This document shows positions 50,581 to 60,053 of a stretch of DNA of 64,000 nucleotides, in pieces (within the stretch, counting starts at the first letter, position 1; each line of letters begins with the position of its first letter). The notes under the pieces were generated by a model that saw nothing but the letters and a program-made list of their open reading frames with translations, did no database searches and had not been told where the DNA came from. The DNA is taken from assembly GCF_006517175.1 (NCBI RefSeq), contig NZ_CP041186.1:3499074-3563073 (forward strand). The letters are read 5' to 3'. The DNA is from Persicimonas caeni. Its GTDB lineage: Bacteria; Myxococcota_A; Bradymonadia; Bradymonadales; Bradymonadaceae. The translations under genes were made by a program, and so were the position numbers.

Positions 50581-53500
50581 TTACCCTCGCTGACGAGACC
50601 TGAAGCCCCACTGCCGAACGGCGATCAATACGAGAAGCGCGAAAGCCGAGGCCGGTACCGAGCGTGGGGAACTGTTCGACGAACTACAGGCACATCCGGG
50701 CTCCTCGGGGACCTTGATGTCCATGAAGTCGATGAGTTCGATGCCGGTCTCGGCTTCGGCTCGCAAACCGCTAAAGTCGACAGCTTCGACAACTACGCGG
50801 TAAAGGCCCGAAGGCAAGCTGCTTCCGTCAGCGGCACGACCATCCCAGTTCAACTCGATCTGAAACTCGCTCGTGTTAAGCTGAGCGCTTTCACCGTAAA
50901 CCAAGTTTCCCGCCATATCCCGAATATGGACAGAATAAGCAGCGAGCGGTGAAGGATCTTGTAAAGTGGCGCGAATCGTAGAGGTTCCACTTCCCACGAC
51001 GAATGCTCCGGGTTCGGCGGTCGGTCCGATAATAACAGGAGCCTCCCCCGGGTCGACCACCTGCGCACCGTCGCTCTCGTAGGGAAGAGAAACGCTCGCA
51101 TCGGTGCCCTCCCCTAAGTATGCCTGCACTCGCACGTGATAGGTATGCCCGATCAACAGCCGGATATCCTCGAACCGTACATTCGTCTGATTGCCCACGT
51201 CGACCGCTTCGGAGACCGGCGAGCCACTGTCGGACTCGACGAGTGTGGCGACATAGCCATCGACCTGGCGCTGGGGCAGGTTCCAAGAGGCACAAAACTG
51301 ATCGGTGAAGGTGATCGCGTCTACATCGGCGTCTGTTTCACAGTCGGTATCGCGTACAGTCAGCGCGGTATTCACGTCAGATTCATCGAGGATGATTGCC
51401 TGACCATCGAGTGTTGGCACAACCACCTCGCTGAAGCCATCGGCATCGACGTCCAGCGCAGATAAGTCTCCGAGTTCGACTCCAAGATTCCAAGACCGAA
51501 CAAAAATATTTTGAGGATAAGATGGATGCGTCGCATCGGCACCAAGTCGCAACAAGTACAGATATCCGCTCTTGCTGCTCGTCATGTAGAGAGCGTCACT
51601 CGTCGGGGTTTTATGGAACCCCACCCCGGCATTGAGGCTTTCATGAGTCGGATCTGAGTCAGCAAGCCTGACTTCCCCATTGGCGAGCACCAACTGGTGC
51701 ACCAACTTGCCATTGTCCGCATCGAGGACAACCAAGTTGTGGTTGTGAGGCAAAGCGGCCGCGCGTCCTTCGACGATGTACCGGCGATCAGCTCCCCGCA
51801 CCAAGGATGCACCTGTGCCAGTGTAGCGACTTCGATTCCGCTCATATATGCTCGAGTTGCTCCAAAGCGGCGCCAGCGTCTCGTCAAATGCATACCAGCG
51901 CGCAACGATTCGGGCATCGAGGACCAGTTGTGCACTTCGGCCCTCGCCAGCTGGCCAAGCACTCAAACAACAACTAAAGGGAACGTCGGTCGCAGGTGAA
52001 TGGAGGGTGCCGTCTGCACCATCAATTGGAACAAGTTCGCCGCGGATCCCAGAGACGATGACAGGCCCCGACTCAGTACGAATCGCCAACGACGGATTGG
52101 CGCCGCCGCCAACTGCGCTCGGCAGCTCGAAGGCGCCCGGCCACAAGAGGTCCCCGCTGGCTCCATCAATGGCGACAACGGAGAGGGTGTCGTAGGAGGG
52201 CTCATCGATTTGTAAGATGATGTCCGGTACCGAGTCTCCAGATAAATCGGCTACCACCGAGTTCGCCTGCCAGATCGCTTCATAAGTGGGGCTGCGCTCG
52301 ACGAGTCCCTCTCGAGCCCACAGGACCTGCTCGGTACGCCCATCGATGACGGCAAGATCATCTACATCGGCTCGATAGTCTCGATCCACAACAAGCCAAT
52401 CGAGGTATCCATCTGAATTGGCGTCGAGAAGTCCCAGTGCTGATGAGGGACGAGTTCGACGTAAAGCCGGCCGTCCGAGATGGGCGCTCGAGAGATCGAA
52501 AAACGAGTGCGACCGCGCCAGGCTCAACGCCTGCCCAGAAAGATCCGGCCCGCCTAGAAGTTCGTCGGCTTCCTGAGAAGGAGACACGATAGGCTTTTCT
52601 CCGGCAATTTCCCGCAAGGAGCCATCGAGGCGACGCACCGTGCCCGTGTCTGTTTCCACATGAACGAAGAGATTCCTTTCTCCAACGCGCGAGCCCTCGA
52701 GTACATCCTGCGCTGAATAGACATACTCCGAAGCCAGAACACCATTCGAGTCAAACGCAAGCAAGCGGTGCTCGGACAGAGTTTGGCCAGCAGCATCACG
52801 TTTATCGATGAGATAAAAGTAAGGAGACGAGTTCGCATGGGTTCGTGCTGTACTGAGTGTGGATCCGTTGGCACGCCATTCCATCACGGTAGGCATCAAC
52901 TCGTCTCCATCTAACTCGTGGAGAATCTCGAGCTTGGACCCCACCACTTGTAGCGCACGCAGTTGGCCAATTTCCTCATCCAAGATCAGCACCCAAGGGC
53001 GCTGCCGTTCGTGATGAACCACGCCCACTGGCCGTCCATCAACTCGGTCCAGTACTGCGGCAGAGGCCGGGGTCCGAACAAACGTGGTCCATTTATTCTC
53101 TCCTTGGTCATAGAAGGCGTGAATAAACTCCATCGTGCCATTCCCGTCGAGATCGACCAGCGGCTCATTGGGCCACGCATGCCGATCGCGCGAGACATCG
53201 TCGACATTCAGGTCCCACAAGATCGCAAGCTCGTCGGGTTCGCCTTCACTGCCGAGGAGCATAGCGCGGCGCGAGTTCTTATCGGGAGGATAGTTGTTGT
53301 TGGTAAGAAGCAGAACCTCGTGACGTCCATCGTCATCAATATCTTCGACGAAGAGGCGCGCCACCCCGTAGGGCAACGGGGGCGTAAACTCACCTGTAGC
53401 GCCGAGCCAGCGCCCGTCGACCGAGGAATAGACATGAACGTGTGAGGTGCTCGGAGCGAGAATCTCCTTGCGGCCGTCGCCGTCCAAATCGGCCAAGGCC

Positions 53501-54192
53501 ATGCGCCGACCGCAGTGATAGTTGCGGGTATTCTCCTCGAGCCGAAAGAGTTCGACCGGATTATCCGCCTGGGCAAAGGTGTACGCGATACCTCGACCGA
53601 TGCCTCGGGTGGGGGAGCCACAATCAGCTTCGGCAAAGAAGGCATCCGGCAAGCCGTCTCGATCGAAATCCTCGATCAACACTGAGCCAACCAGACCAAG
53701 CTCCGAGAGCGACGATTCCCAGAGAACCTTGCCATCACGACCACGCACCACGGCCACGCCCGCGGGCTGGCCTCGACCGATCAACTCAGGGCGCTGATCT
53801 CCATCAAGGTCCACCGGAGCGAGCACACTTCGGAGTCCTCGAGGTGTCGTGACCCATTCACGTCGGCCTTCATGCTCGAAGGCTGTGATGCGCCCTCCAC
53901 CGAGCAACATGATCTCGGTGCGCGGATCCCCGTCGATCTCAGCTAATGCGACACCTTCGGGAAGTCCGGGCGTCGGTAGGAACCAAGTTGGAGCAAGTGA
54001 TGGACTCTCCAGTGGCAACTCCGTGCTGCGTTGACGCCAGAAGTTGCCCCCCTGAGACACCCAGCTTTGAGCAGCTGCATCGTGGACGCCGGACAATATG
54101 CCGGTTGCGACAAAAAACACCCAGACCAGCTGTCGAAAGAGTCGAACTCCCACCTTCGAGCGCTTACGATGTGCTGGTATGCAACACCACAT
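50581..54192 (-). CDS. Large secreted FG-GAP/VCBS-repeat protein with MYXO-CTERM-like tail
   Basis: 1203 aa; the second in-frame ATG is chosen because GGAGG is nine bases before it. A signal peptide (LVWVFFVATGILSGVHDAAA) is followed by FG-GAP/VCBS beta-propeller repeats, each with a calcium-type D-x-D-x-D-G-x-x-D/E loop: AEIDGDPRTE, VDLDGDQRPELIG, EDFDRDGLPDAF, ADLDGDGRKEILA, LDANSDGYLDWLV, LDVDADGFSEVVVP. Near residue 1080 a FlgD-like/Ig stretch has WDGRAADGSSLPSGLYRVVV. The end GCACSSSNSSPRS, then ASAFALLVLIAVR and RSRQRG is a MYXO-CTERM-type sorting tail (Cys, helix, Arg). Probably an outer-surface protein. Confidence 0.9.
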   Translation of the reverse strand: MWCCIPAHRKRSKVGVRLFRQLVWVFFVATGILSGVHDAAAQSWVSQGGNFWRQRSTELPLESPSLAPTWFLPTPGLPEGVALAEIDGDPRTEIMLLGGGRITAFEHEGRREWVTTPRGLRSVLAPVDLDGDQRPELIGRGQPAGVAVVRGRDGKVLWESSLSELGLVGSVLIEDFDRDGLPDAFFAEADCGSPTRGIGRGIAYTFAQADNPVELFRLEENTRNYHCGRRMALADLDGDGRKEILAPSTSHVHVYSSVDGRWLGATGEFTPPLPYGVARLFVEDIDDDGRHEVLLLTNNNYPPDKNSRRAMLLGSEGEPDELAILWDLNVDDVSRDRHAWPNEPLVDLDGNGTMEFIHAFYDQGENKWTTFVRTPASAAVLDRVDGRPVGVVHHERQRPWVLILDEEIGQLRALQVVGSKLEILHELDGDELMPTVMEWRANGSTLSTARTHANSSPYFYLIDKRDAAGQTLSEHRLLAFDSNGVLASEYVYSAQDVLEGSRVGERNLFVHVETDTGTVRRLDGSLREIAGEKPIVSPSQEADELLGGPDLSGQALSLARSHSFFDLSSAHLGRPALRRTRPSSALGLLDANSDGYLDWLVVDRDYRADVDDLAVIDGRTEQVLWAREGLVERSPTYEAIWQANSVVADLSGDSVPDIILQIDEPSYDTLSVVAIDGASGDLLWPGAFELPSAVGGGANPSLAIRTESGPVIVSGIRGELVPIDGADGTLHSPATDVPFSCCLSAWPAGEGRSAQLVLDARIVARWYAFDETLAPLWSNSSIYERNRSRYTGTGASLVRGADRRYIVEGRAAALPHNHNLVVLDADNGKLVHQLVLANGEVRLADSDPTHESLNAGVGFHKTPTSDALYMTSSKSGYLYLLRLGADATHPSYPQNIFVRSWNLGVELGDLSALDVDADGFSEVVVPTLDGQAIILDESDVNTALTVRDTDCETDADVDAITFTDQFCASWNLPQRQVDGYVATLVESDSGSPVSEAVDVGNQTNVRFEDIRLLIGHTYHVRVQAYLGEGTDASVSLPYESDGAQVVDPGEAPVIIGPTAEPGAFVVGSGTSTIRATLQDPSPLAAYSVHIRDMAGNLVYGESAQLNTSEFQIELNWDGRAADGSSLPSGLYRVVVEAVDFSGLRAEAETGIELIDFMDIKVPEEPGCACSSSNSSPRSVPASAFALLVLIAVRQWGFRSRQRG

Positions 54193-54242
54193 TTGCATCC
54201 ACCTCCGGCGAGCGACTCTCGCCGAATCAACGAGCCGGTTCT

Positions 54243-55382
<1,140 letters not shown>

Positions 55383-55450
55383 AATGACCTCGATTCGGTG
55401 CCGGCCTGCGCGGCCGGCTTCTAGCTCAAGTGGAACACCATCGGCCCACG

Positions 55451-56080
55451 ATGTTCAAGTGTTTTCGAAAAATCGCCTATCGCACCACCAAGCGCTGCCT
55501 GGACATCGTCGGAAGCGGCGCCGGATTAGCTGTGACCGCTCCGTTGTGGCTGCCGGCGGCAGCGGCCGTTCGGCTTACCATGGGTAGCCCGATTTTCTTT
55601 CGCCAGACGCGACCCGGCCTCGGCGGACATCCCTTCGAGATGCTCAAGTTTCGCACGATGCGTGAACCCAAACCCGGTGAGGACCGGTTGAAGTCGGACG
55701 CCGACCGGCTAACCCCGGTGGGGGCCTTTCTTCGCGAGACGAGCATCGATGAGTTGCCCACGCTCTTCAACGTGCTCGAGGGCGATATGAGCCTGGTGGG
55801 CCCGCGCCCGCTGCTGATGCGCTACCTCGACCGCTACACGCCCGAACAGGCGCGCCGCCACGAGGTCAAACCTGGAGTGACTGGCTGGGCGCAGGTCAAC
55901 GGGCGCAACGCCTTGTCGTGGGAGGAGAAGTTCGCCCACGACGTGTGGTATGTCGACCACCAGAGCCTGCTTCTGGATGTCAAAATCTTGGCGATGACGG
56001 TCGCCAAGGTCCTCGCCCGCGAAGGGATCGCCGCCGAGGGGGAGGCGACCATGACCGAGTTTATGGGCACAGACGCTTGA
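55451..56080 (+). CDS. PglC-like phosphoglycosyl transferase (bacterial sugar transferase)
   Basis: 209 aa, the small monotopic type. The re-entrant helix near residues 18-40 (GSGAGLAVTAPLWLPAAAAV) is followed by SPIFFRQTRPGLGGHPFEML, KFRTM, and the Asp-Glu catalytic pair in SIDELPTLFNVLEGDMSLVG followed by PRPL; the end is WAQVNGRNALSWEEKF. It moves a sugar-1-phosphate to undecaprenyl phosphate to start glycan assembly. A GTG 21 bp upstream is an alternative start. It lies on the opposite strand from pglE- and pglD-like genes, ending 3 bp from the latter. Confidence 0.9.
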   Translation: MFKCFRKIAYRTTKRCLDIVGSGAGLAVTAPLWLPAAAAVRLTMGSPIFFRQTRPGLGGHPFEMLKFRTMREPKPGEDRLKSDADRLTPVGAFLRETSIDELPTLFNVLEGDMSLVGPRPLLMRYLDRYTPEQARRHEVKPGVTGWAQVNGRNALSWEEKFAHDVWYVDHQSLLLDVKILAMTVAKVLAREGIAAEGEATMTEFMGTDA

Positions 56081-56083
56081 GCC

Positions 56084-56743
56084 TCACTCGGCTTGCTTGA
56101 TCACCTTGCCCGGGTTGCCCACCACCGTCGCCTTGGCGGGGACATCGCGGATGATGACCGCGCCGGCGCCGATCACGACGTCATCCCCTACGCAAACTTG
56201 ATGGATTACGGTGCTCCCGGCGCCCACCCAGGTGCGTTGCCCAATTGTCGAGCCCCCACAAACGGCGGTGTTCGGCGAAAGGTGCGCTCCGTCACCGATA
56301 CGACAGTCATGCTCGATGACCGCCGCGGAGTTGACAATGACGCCGGAGCCGATCACGGCCGCGGCATTGATGACCGCGCCGGCAAAAACGACCGTACCCG
56401 AGCCGAGCTTCGCCGTAGAGCTCACGATGGCTCCCGGATGAACTACCGGCGGGGTCAACTCGTTGGGTAACCGTGCCAGCAGTTCGCTCCGGACGCGGTT
56501 GTTGCCAACGCCGAACGCTACCGCATCACCCAGCTCATCTAACGAATCCGCACTTACTCTATCGAAGAAGTCTCCCTGTGAGCAGATCACTGCGGCCCCC
56601 CCCGGTTCGACGACTTGCCCGAGCTTAGCTGGATCGATGTCGACGAAGCCGGCGACACGATCGCCGCTCGCCCGAATGGCATCAGCCACCACCTTTCCGT
56701 GGCCGCCAGCACCCACCACGATAAAACGTCTCGAGTGACTCAT
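56084..56743 (-). CDS. PglD-like sugar N-acetyltransferase
   Basis: 219 aa. An N-terminal Rossmann-like part (RRFIVVGAGGHGKVVADAIR) and a C-terminal left-handed beta helix of hexapeptide repeats (IVSSTAKLGSGTVVFAGAVI, VIGSGVIVNSAAVIEHDCRI, GDGAHLSPNTAVCGGSTIGQ) fit NeuD/PglD O/N-acyltransferases. The catalytic His is probably in IEHDCRIGDGAHL. It would acetylate the amino sugar made by the PglE-like enzyme. Overlaps the glycosyltransferase gene by 4 bp. Confidence 0.9.
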   Translation of the reverse strand: MSHSRRFIVVGAGGHGKVVADAIRASGDRVAGFVDIDPAKLGQVVEPGGAAVICSQGDFFDRVSADSLDELGDAVAFGVGNNRVRSELLARLPNELTPPVVHPGAIVSSTAKLGSGTVVFAGAVINAAAVIGSGVIVNSAAVIEHDCRIGDGAHLSPNTAVCGGSTIGQRTWVGAGSTVIHQVCVGDDVVIGAGAVIIRDVPAKATVVGNPGKVIKQAE

Positions 56744-57993
56744 CGTCTGCTCCCGTCGCCTACGACCTCCTTCATCACTTCCAGATAGCGCGCGGCGAGC
56801 TTCGGCCGAGCGAAGTTTTCCTCGACGAAGCGGCGGCCACGCTCACCCATCTGCCGAAGCTCATCGGGGTGCTCGACCATCCACTCGACAGTGTCGGCAA
56901 GCTCCTCCGGACGTTCCGGCTCCACAAAAATCCCGGACTCGGCCTGCTCCTCGATGACCTCGCGGGCGACGCCGTCGATCGCCAGTAACGTGGGACGTGC
57001 GCAGGCCATATAGTCGAAAATCTTGTTGGGATAGACCGTCTTGAAAGTGTCAACCCGCTTCAGCACAGCTGCGCCGACGTCGGCAGCGCGAAGAAGGCCG
57101 GGCATTTCAGTCTTGGAGACCGCGTCGAGCCACTGCATATTGGTCAGCCCCCGGCTTTCGGTTTCGGCGATCAAGTCAGCTTTCTGCGGCCCGTTCCCCA
57201 CTGAGGCCAAGATGATGTCGTCGCGCCCACGCTCGCGCAGGATTTCGGCGGCGTCGATGAGCTGCCACAGGTGATTGGCGATGCCATGCGCCCCGGCATA
57301 AAGGACCACGAATTTATCTTGCCAACCGTAGCGCTCGCGAACGTCGGGGTCAGCAGGTCCGGGGGTGAACAGATCGACATCCGCGCCGTTGGGGATAAAG
57401 GAGATCTTATCGAGCCCAGCCAAGCCGCGCTCGACGATGTTCTGGCGAAACGCGGGCGTGAGCACATTGATTTTGTCGGCGGCACGGTAACCGGTCTCCT
57501 CGAGCCAGTAGGCGAATTGAGTAACCGGGGAGGTCTCCGAAAGCACCCCGGTCGACACCGCCGACTCCGGCCAGAGATCGCGCACTTCGAAGATCAGGGG
57601 CCAGCCGCGAAGCGACTTAGCGAGCAGCCCGGGCACCAAGACCAGCAGCGACGGTGAAGTCGCTAAGACCACATCGGCATCGTCGATGTGTGTCATCAAC
57701 GCCAGCGAGGCGCCCAATCCGAAGCCGCCGAAGGCCCACATCCGACCGAGGATCGACTGGTGAAAGGTCGAGGGCGTGTACGCGCGAAGCACCCGCACAC
57801 CATCTTGCCACTCCTCGACGACCATTTTGCCCTTGTACTCGGCCGGCTTCTCGCCAGTGGCGTAATGCACTTGACCGGCGATGACGGTCACCTCGTGACC
57901 CTGCTCCACCCAAAACCGGGTCATCTCGTTGAAGCGAGACCCGCCGCCCTCCTCGGGCCGCAGGAAATACTGATGGATGACAACGATTTTCAT
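56740..57993 (-). CDS. Family 4 glycosyltransferase (WbuB/PglA-like)
   Basis: 417 aa. GT-B fold signs are IVVIHQYFLRPEEGGGSRFN at the N-terminus, SPLLFEVRDLWPES-type region (PLIFEVRDLWPESAVSTG), FIPNGADVDLFTP near residue 195, FVVLYAGAHGIANHLWQLID, then the nucleotide-sugar site KTVYPNKIFDYMACARPTLL with a later E-x7-E (ESGIFVEPE). WbuB-type enzymes add the second sugar of O-antigen or capsule units. Coupled to pglD-like gene. Confidence 0.9.
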   Translation of the reverse strand: MKIVVIHQYFLRPEEGGGSRFNEMTRFWVEQGHEVTVIAGQVHYATGEKPAEYKGKMVVEEWQDGVRVLRAYTPSTFHQSILGRMWAFGGFGLGASLALMTHIDDADVVLATSPSLLVLVPGLLAKSLRGWPLIFEVRDLWPESAVSTGVLSETSPVTQFAYWLEETGYRAADKINVLTPAFRQNIVERGLAGLDKISFIPNGADVDLFTPGPADPDVRERYGWQDKFVVLYAGAHGIANHLWQLIDAAEILRERGRDDIILASVGNGPQKADLIAETESRGLTNMQWLDAVSKTEMPGLLRAADVGAAVLKRVDTFKTVYPNKIFDYMACARPTLLAIDGVAREVIEEQAESGIFVEPERPEELADTVEWMVEHPDELRQMGERGRRFVEENFARPKLAARYLEVMKEVVGDGSRR

Positions 57994-58016
57994 AGGTTCG
58001 AGTCGGCTCTAAGTCG

Positions 58017-60050
58017 CTATTGTGCGAATTGAAAATGAGTAGTCAGCCGCAACGGCTTGGCACAGGATAGTTCGCAGCTCACGCCCAGCGCGGGCGTCCG
58101 CTCGCCGTAGTAGCGTGAATGCCAGCCATCAATATGCTCGCCTTCGGCAGCCCGTTCTACGTGGAACTTTGCCTGCGGGGTCATCGCAAGACCCGTGCGA
58201 GCATCTTCCGCCGAGATACTCACGCGCACCGAAAACGACCCGAGGTCGAGTGAAAGCACCCAGCGACCGCTCTCGTCGTGCTCGGAATGCCAACTCCCGT
58301 CGGCGAGCAGCCAGTGCAGCCGAAATTGGTGCGTTTGGTCGTCGTGTTTGTCCAACCAGTCGACCACTTTCCAGCCGTCCTCTAGGGAGCTGATCAGACG
58401 ACGGTGAGTCACTCCGAGCCCGCTATAGCCATAGTGGAGGCCTTCGACGCTGCTATCTTGGATACCGTTGCATTCGGCTTCGGTCCAGTACAGCCACTTG
58501 AACCGCCGGTGCAGGAGCATCTGATCACGTCCGTCGACGGTCACGGTGTTGTGCGACCCCGATCCCATAAACCAGCGGTGGAAGGCGAGTTCATCGTTGT
58601 AGCAATACGAGCCGCCGTCGATGGCGACGTTGACGCCGTCGTGCCACAGGTCGACGTGCAGCTGGTCGGCCTGGCCGAAGCGATCGATGACCGTGCCACA
58701 GCGCATGACCGCAAAGTTATCGGAGCTCTCTCGAAGCACATGGAGCCCAGACACCGGAAAGCTCTTCGAGCCGAGCTTGCCCATGGCGACAGGCGCCTCG
58801 CAAGCCTCGTTGCCGAAAAACCAAAACAACTCCTCGTCCCACGGGCCCGCCTCGAAGCCGCGCTTGCCGTCGACAAGAAAGCGAAGCGTAGTCAGTAGCG
58901 GCCGAAAGTCTGCGTAATCGCAGCTCGTCCACGGGTTGAGCAGGGCGCCGTCGTTGGCCCCCCAGTTGGGAAGACGCCCGTCGGGCTCGTTGACGAAGTG
59001 CGTCAGATAGTCGGCCGAGCGGGCGAGGATGCCCGCGATGCGCTCGCGCTCGGGTCCCTGTTCGAAAGCTCCCAGACGCCAGGCCCACACATAGTAGTGC
59101 AGCGCGAGCCGGTGGTAGGTATGCGACGACTGACAGTACCCGCCGTCGCTCCAGAACTGCGACAGGCAGTCGTCCAGGAGCAGCCTCTTGCCCTTGTCGC
59201 GCCAACCTTCGGCTTCGTCTAAAAACGGAAAGAGACTTCCGACCAAAAATAGGCCCAGCGCTTCGCCGATGAGGTGGTTGTTGTGCACCGCCAGACGCGC
59301 GTAGTCGATATTCGCGTCGATATGCTCGGCATGCAGGTAGGCGAGCCGCGCAAACCGACGAAAGTCTTCCTCTTTGAAGGCCGGGTCCCGCGTCATCACG
59401 GCTACCGCAAAGCACCAGGCCATCAATCGGATGGCGAGCTCCTGGCCGCTGCTCCAGTTGACGCCCAGCCGGTACGGGTTGGCCTGCTCCCATCGGGCGA
59501 GTTGAGTGGTAAACGCGCGCACCCACCGAGAGTCACCAGTGAGCACATACGCCCGAACCCACGCATACAGGTGCGGGAAGCGGTTGACCTCCCAGGTGAA
59601 TTTGACGTCTCCGCACTCAGCTCCGTGGCCGAGGGCGCTGGCCCAGTATTCGAGTGGCCAGCGCGCACCGGTGCGCGGGTTGAGGTGCCAATCGATCGGG
59701 TCGCCGTAGTCGGCCTGCCAGCGCGAAAAGCACTCGATACGCCCATGCAGCGCGTCCTCGGCTTCCATGAGCAGGCGCCCACGATCGTCGGTGCCCAGCC
59801 ATTGCTCCATCTTCGCGCGAGCTCGCCCCGAGCGCACCTCGGAGTCCAGCGAGACGAACCAATGCGTTGGGTCGAGATTGGCCCACCACTGCTCGATGGA
59901 CGGAAGGGGGGCGGGGGCAGGGTTGGCCTTCGCCGACTCCAGCCGGCGTCTCAGGCCCGAACGGTTGGACAGCTCGTACCAGACGCGAAAGGCCAGCTTC
60001 TTCGGGCCGAGCAGCTTGGCTTCCTCTAGGATGTTTCGCCAATTCTTCAC
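58017..60050 (-). CDS. Heparinase II/III-like protein
   Basis: 677 aa. The N-terminal two-thirds is an alpha-alpha toroid (heparinase II N domain: RFPHLYAWVRAYVLTGDSRW, NWSSGQELAIRLMAWCFAVA, VHNNHLIGEALGLFLVGSLF with the His/Asn region), followed by a beta-sandwich domain: RCGTVIDRFGQADQLHVDLW, INVAIDGGSYCYN, HRWFMGSGSHNTVTVDGRDQ. These lyase-like proteins are common in exopolysaccharide clusters and may trim or modify uronate chains. No signal peptide, so export or cytoplasmic role is open. It follows the bi-domain oxidoreductase by 3 bp. Confidence 0.87.
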   Translation of the reverse strand: MKNWRNILEEAKLLGPKKLAFRVWYELSNRSGLRRRLESAKANPAPAPLPSIEQWWANLDPTHWFVSLDSEVRSGRARAKMEQWLGTDDRGRLLMEAEDALHGRIECFSRWQADYGDPIDWHLNPRTGARWPLEYWASALGHGAECGDVKFTWEVNRFPHLYAWVRAYVLTGDSRWVRAFTTQLARWEQANPYRLGVNWSSGQELAIRLMAWCFAVAVMTRDPAFKEEDFRRFARLAYLHAEHIDANIDYARLAVHNNHLIGEALGLFLVGSLFPFLDEAEGWRDKGKRLLLDDCLSQFWSDGGYCQSSHTYHRLALHYYVWAWRLGAFEQGPERERIAGILARSADYLTHFVNEPDGRLPNWGANDGALLNPWTSCDYADFRPLLTTLRFLVDGKRGFEAGPWDEELFWFFGNEACEAPVAMGKLGSKSFPVSGLHVLRESSDNFAVMRCGTVIDRFGQADQLHVDLWHDGVNVAIDGGSYCYNDELAFHRWFMGSGSHNTVTVDGRDQMLLHRRFKWLYWTEAECNGIQDSSVEGLHYGYSGLGVTHRRLISSLEDGWKVVDWLDKHDDQTHQFRLHWLLADGSWHSEHDESGRWVLSLDLGSFSVRVSISAEDARTGLAMTPQAKFHVERAAEGEHIDGWHSRYYGERTPALGVSCELSCAKPLRLTTHFQFAQ

Positions 60051-60053
60051 TTC

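Noticed and set aside
58000-58016. tRNA T-arm-like GGTTCGAGTC
   Set aside because: No acceptor or anticodon stem around it; lies in a 23-bp gap between two glycan genes.
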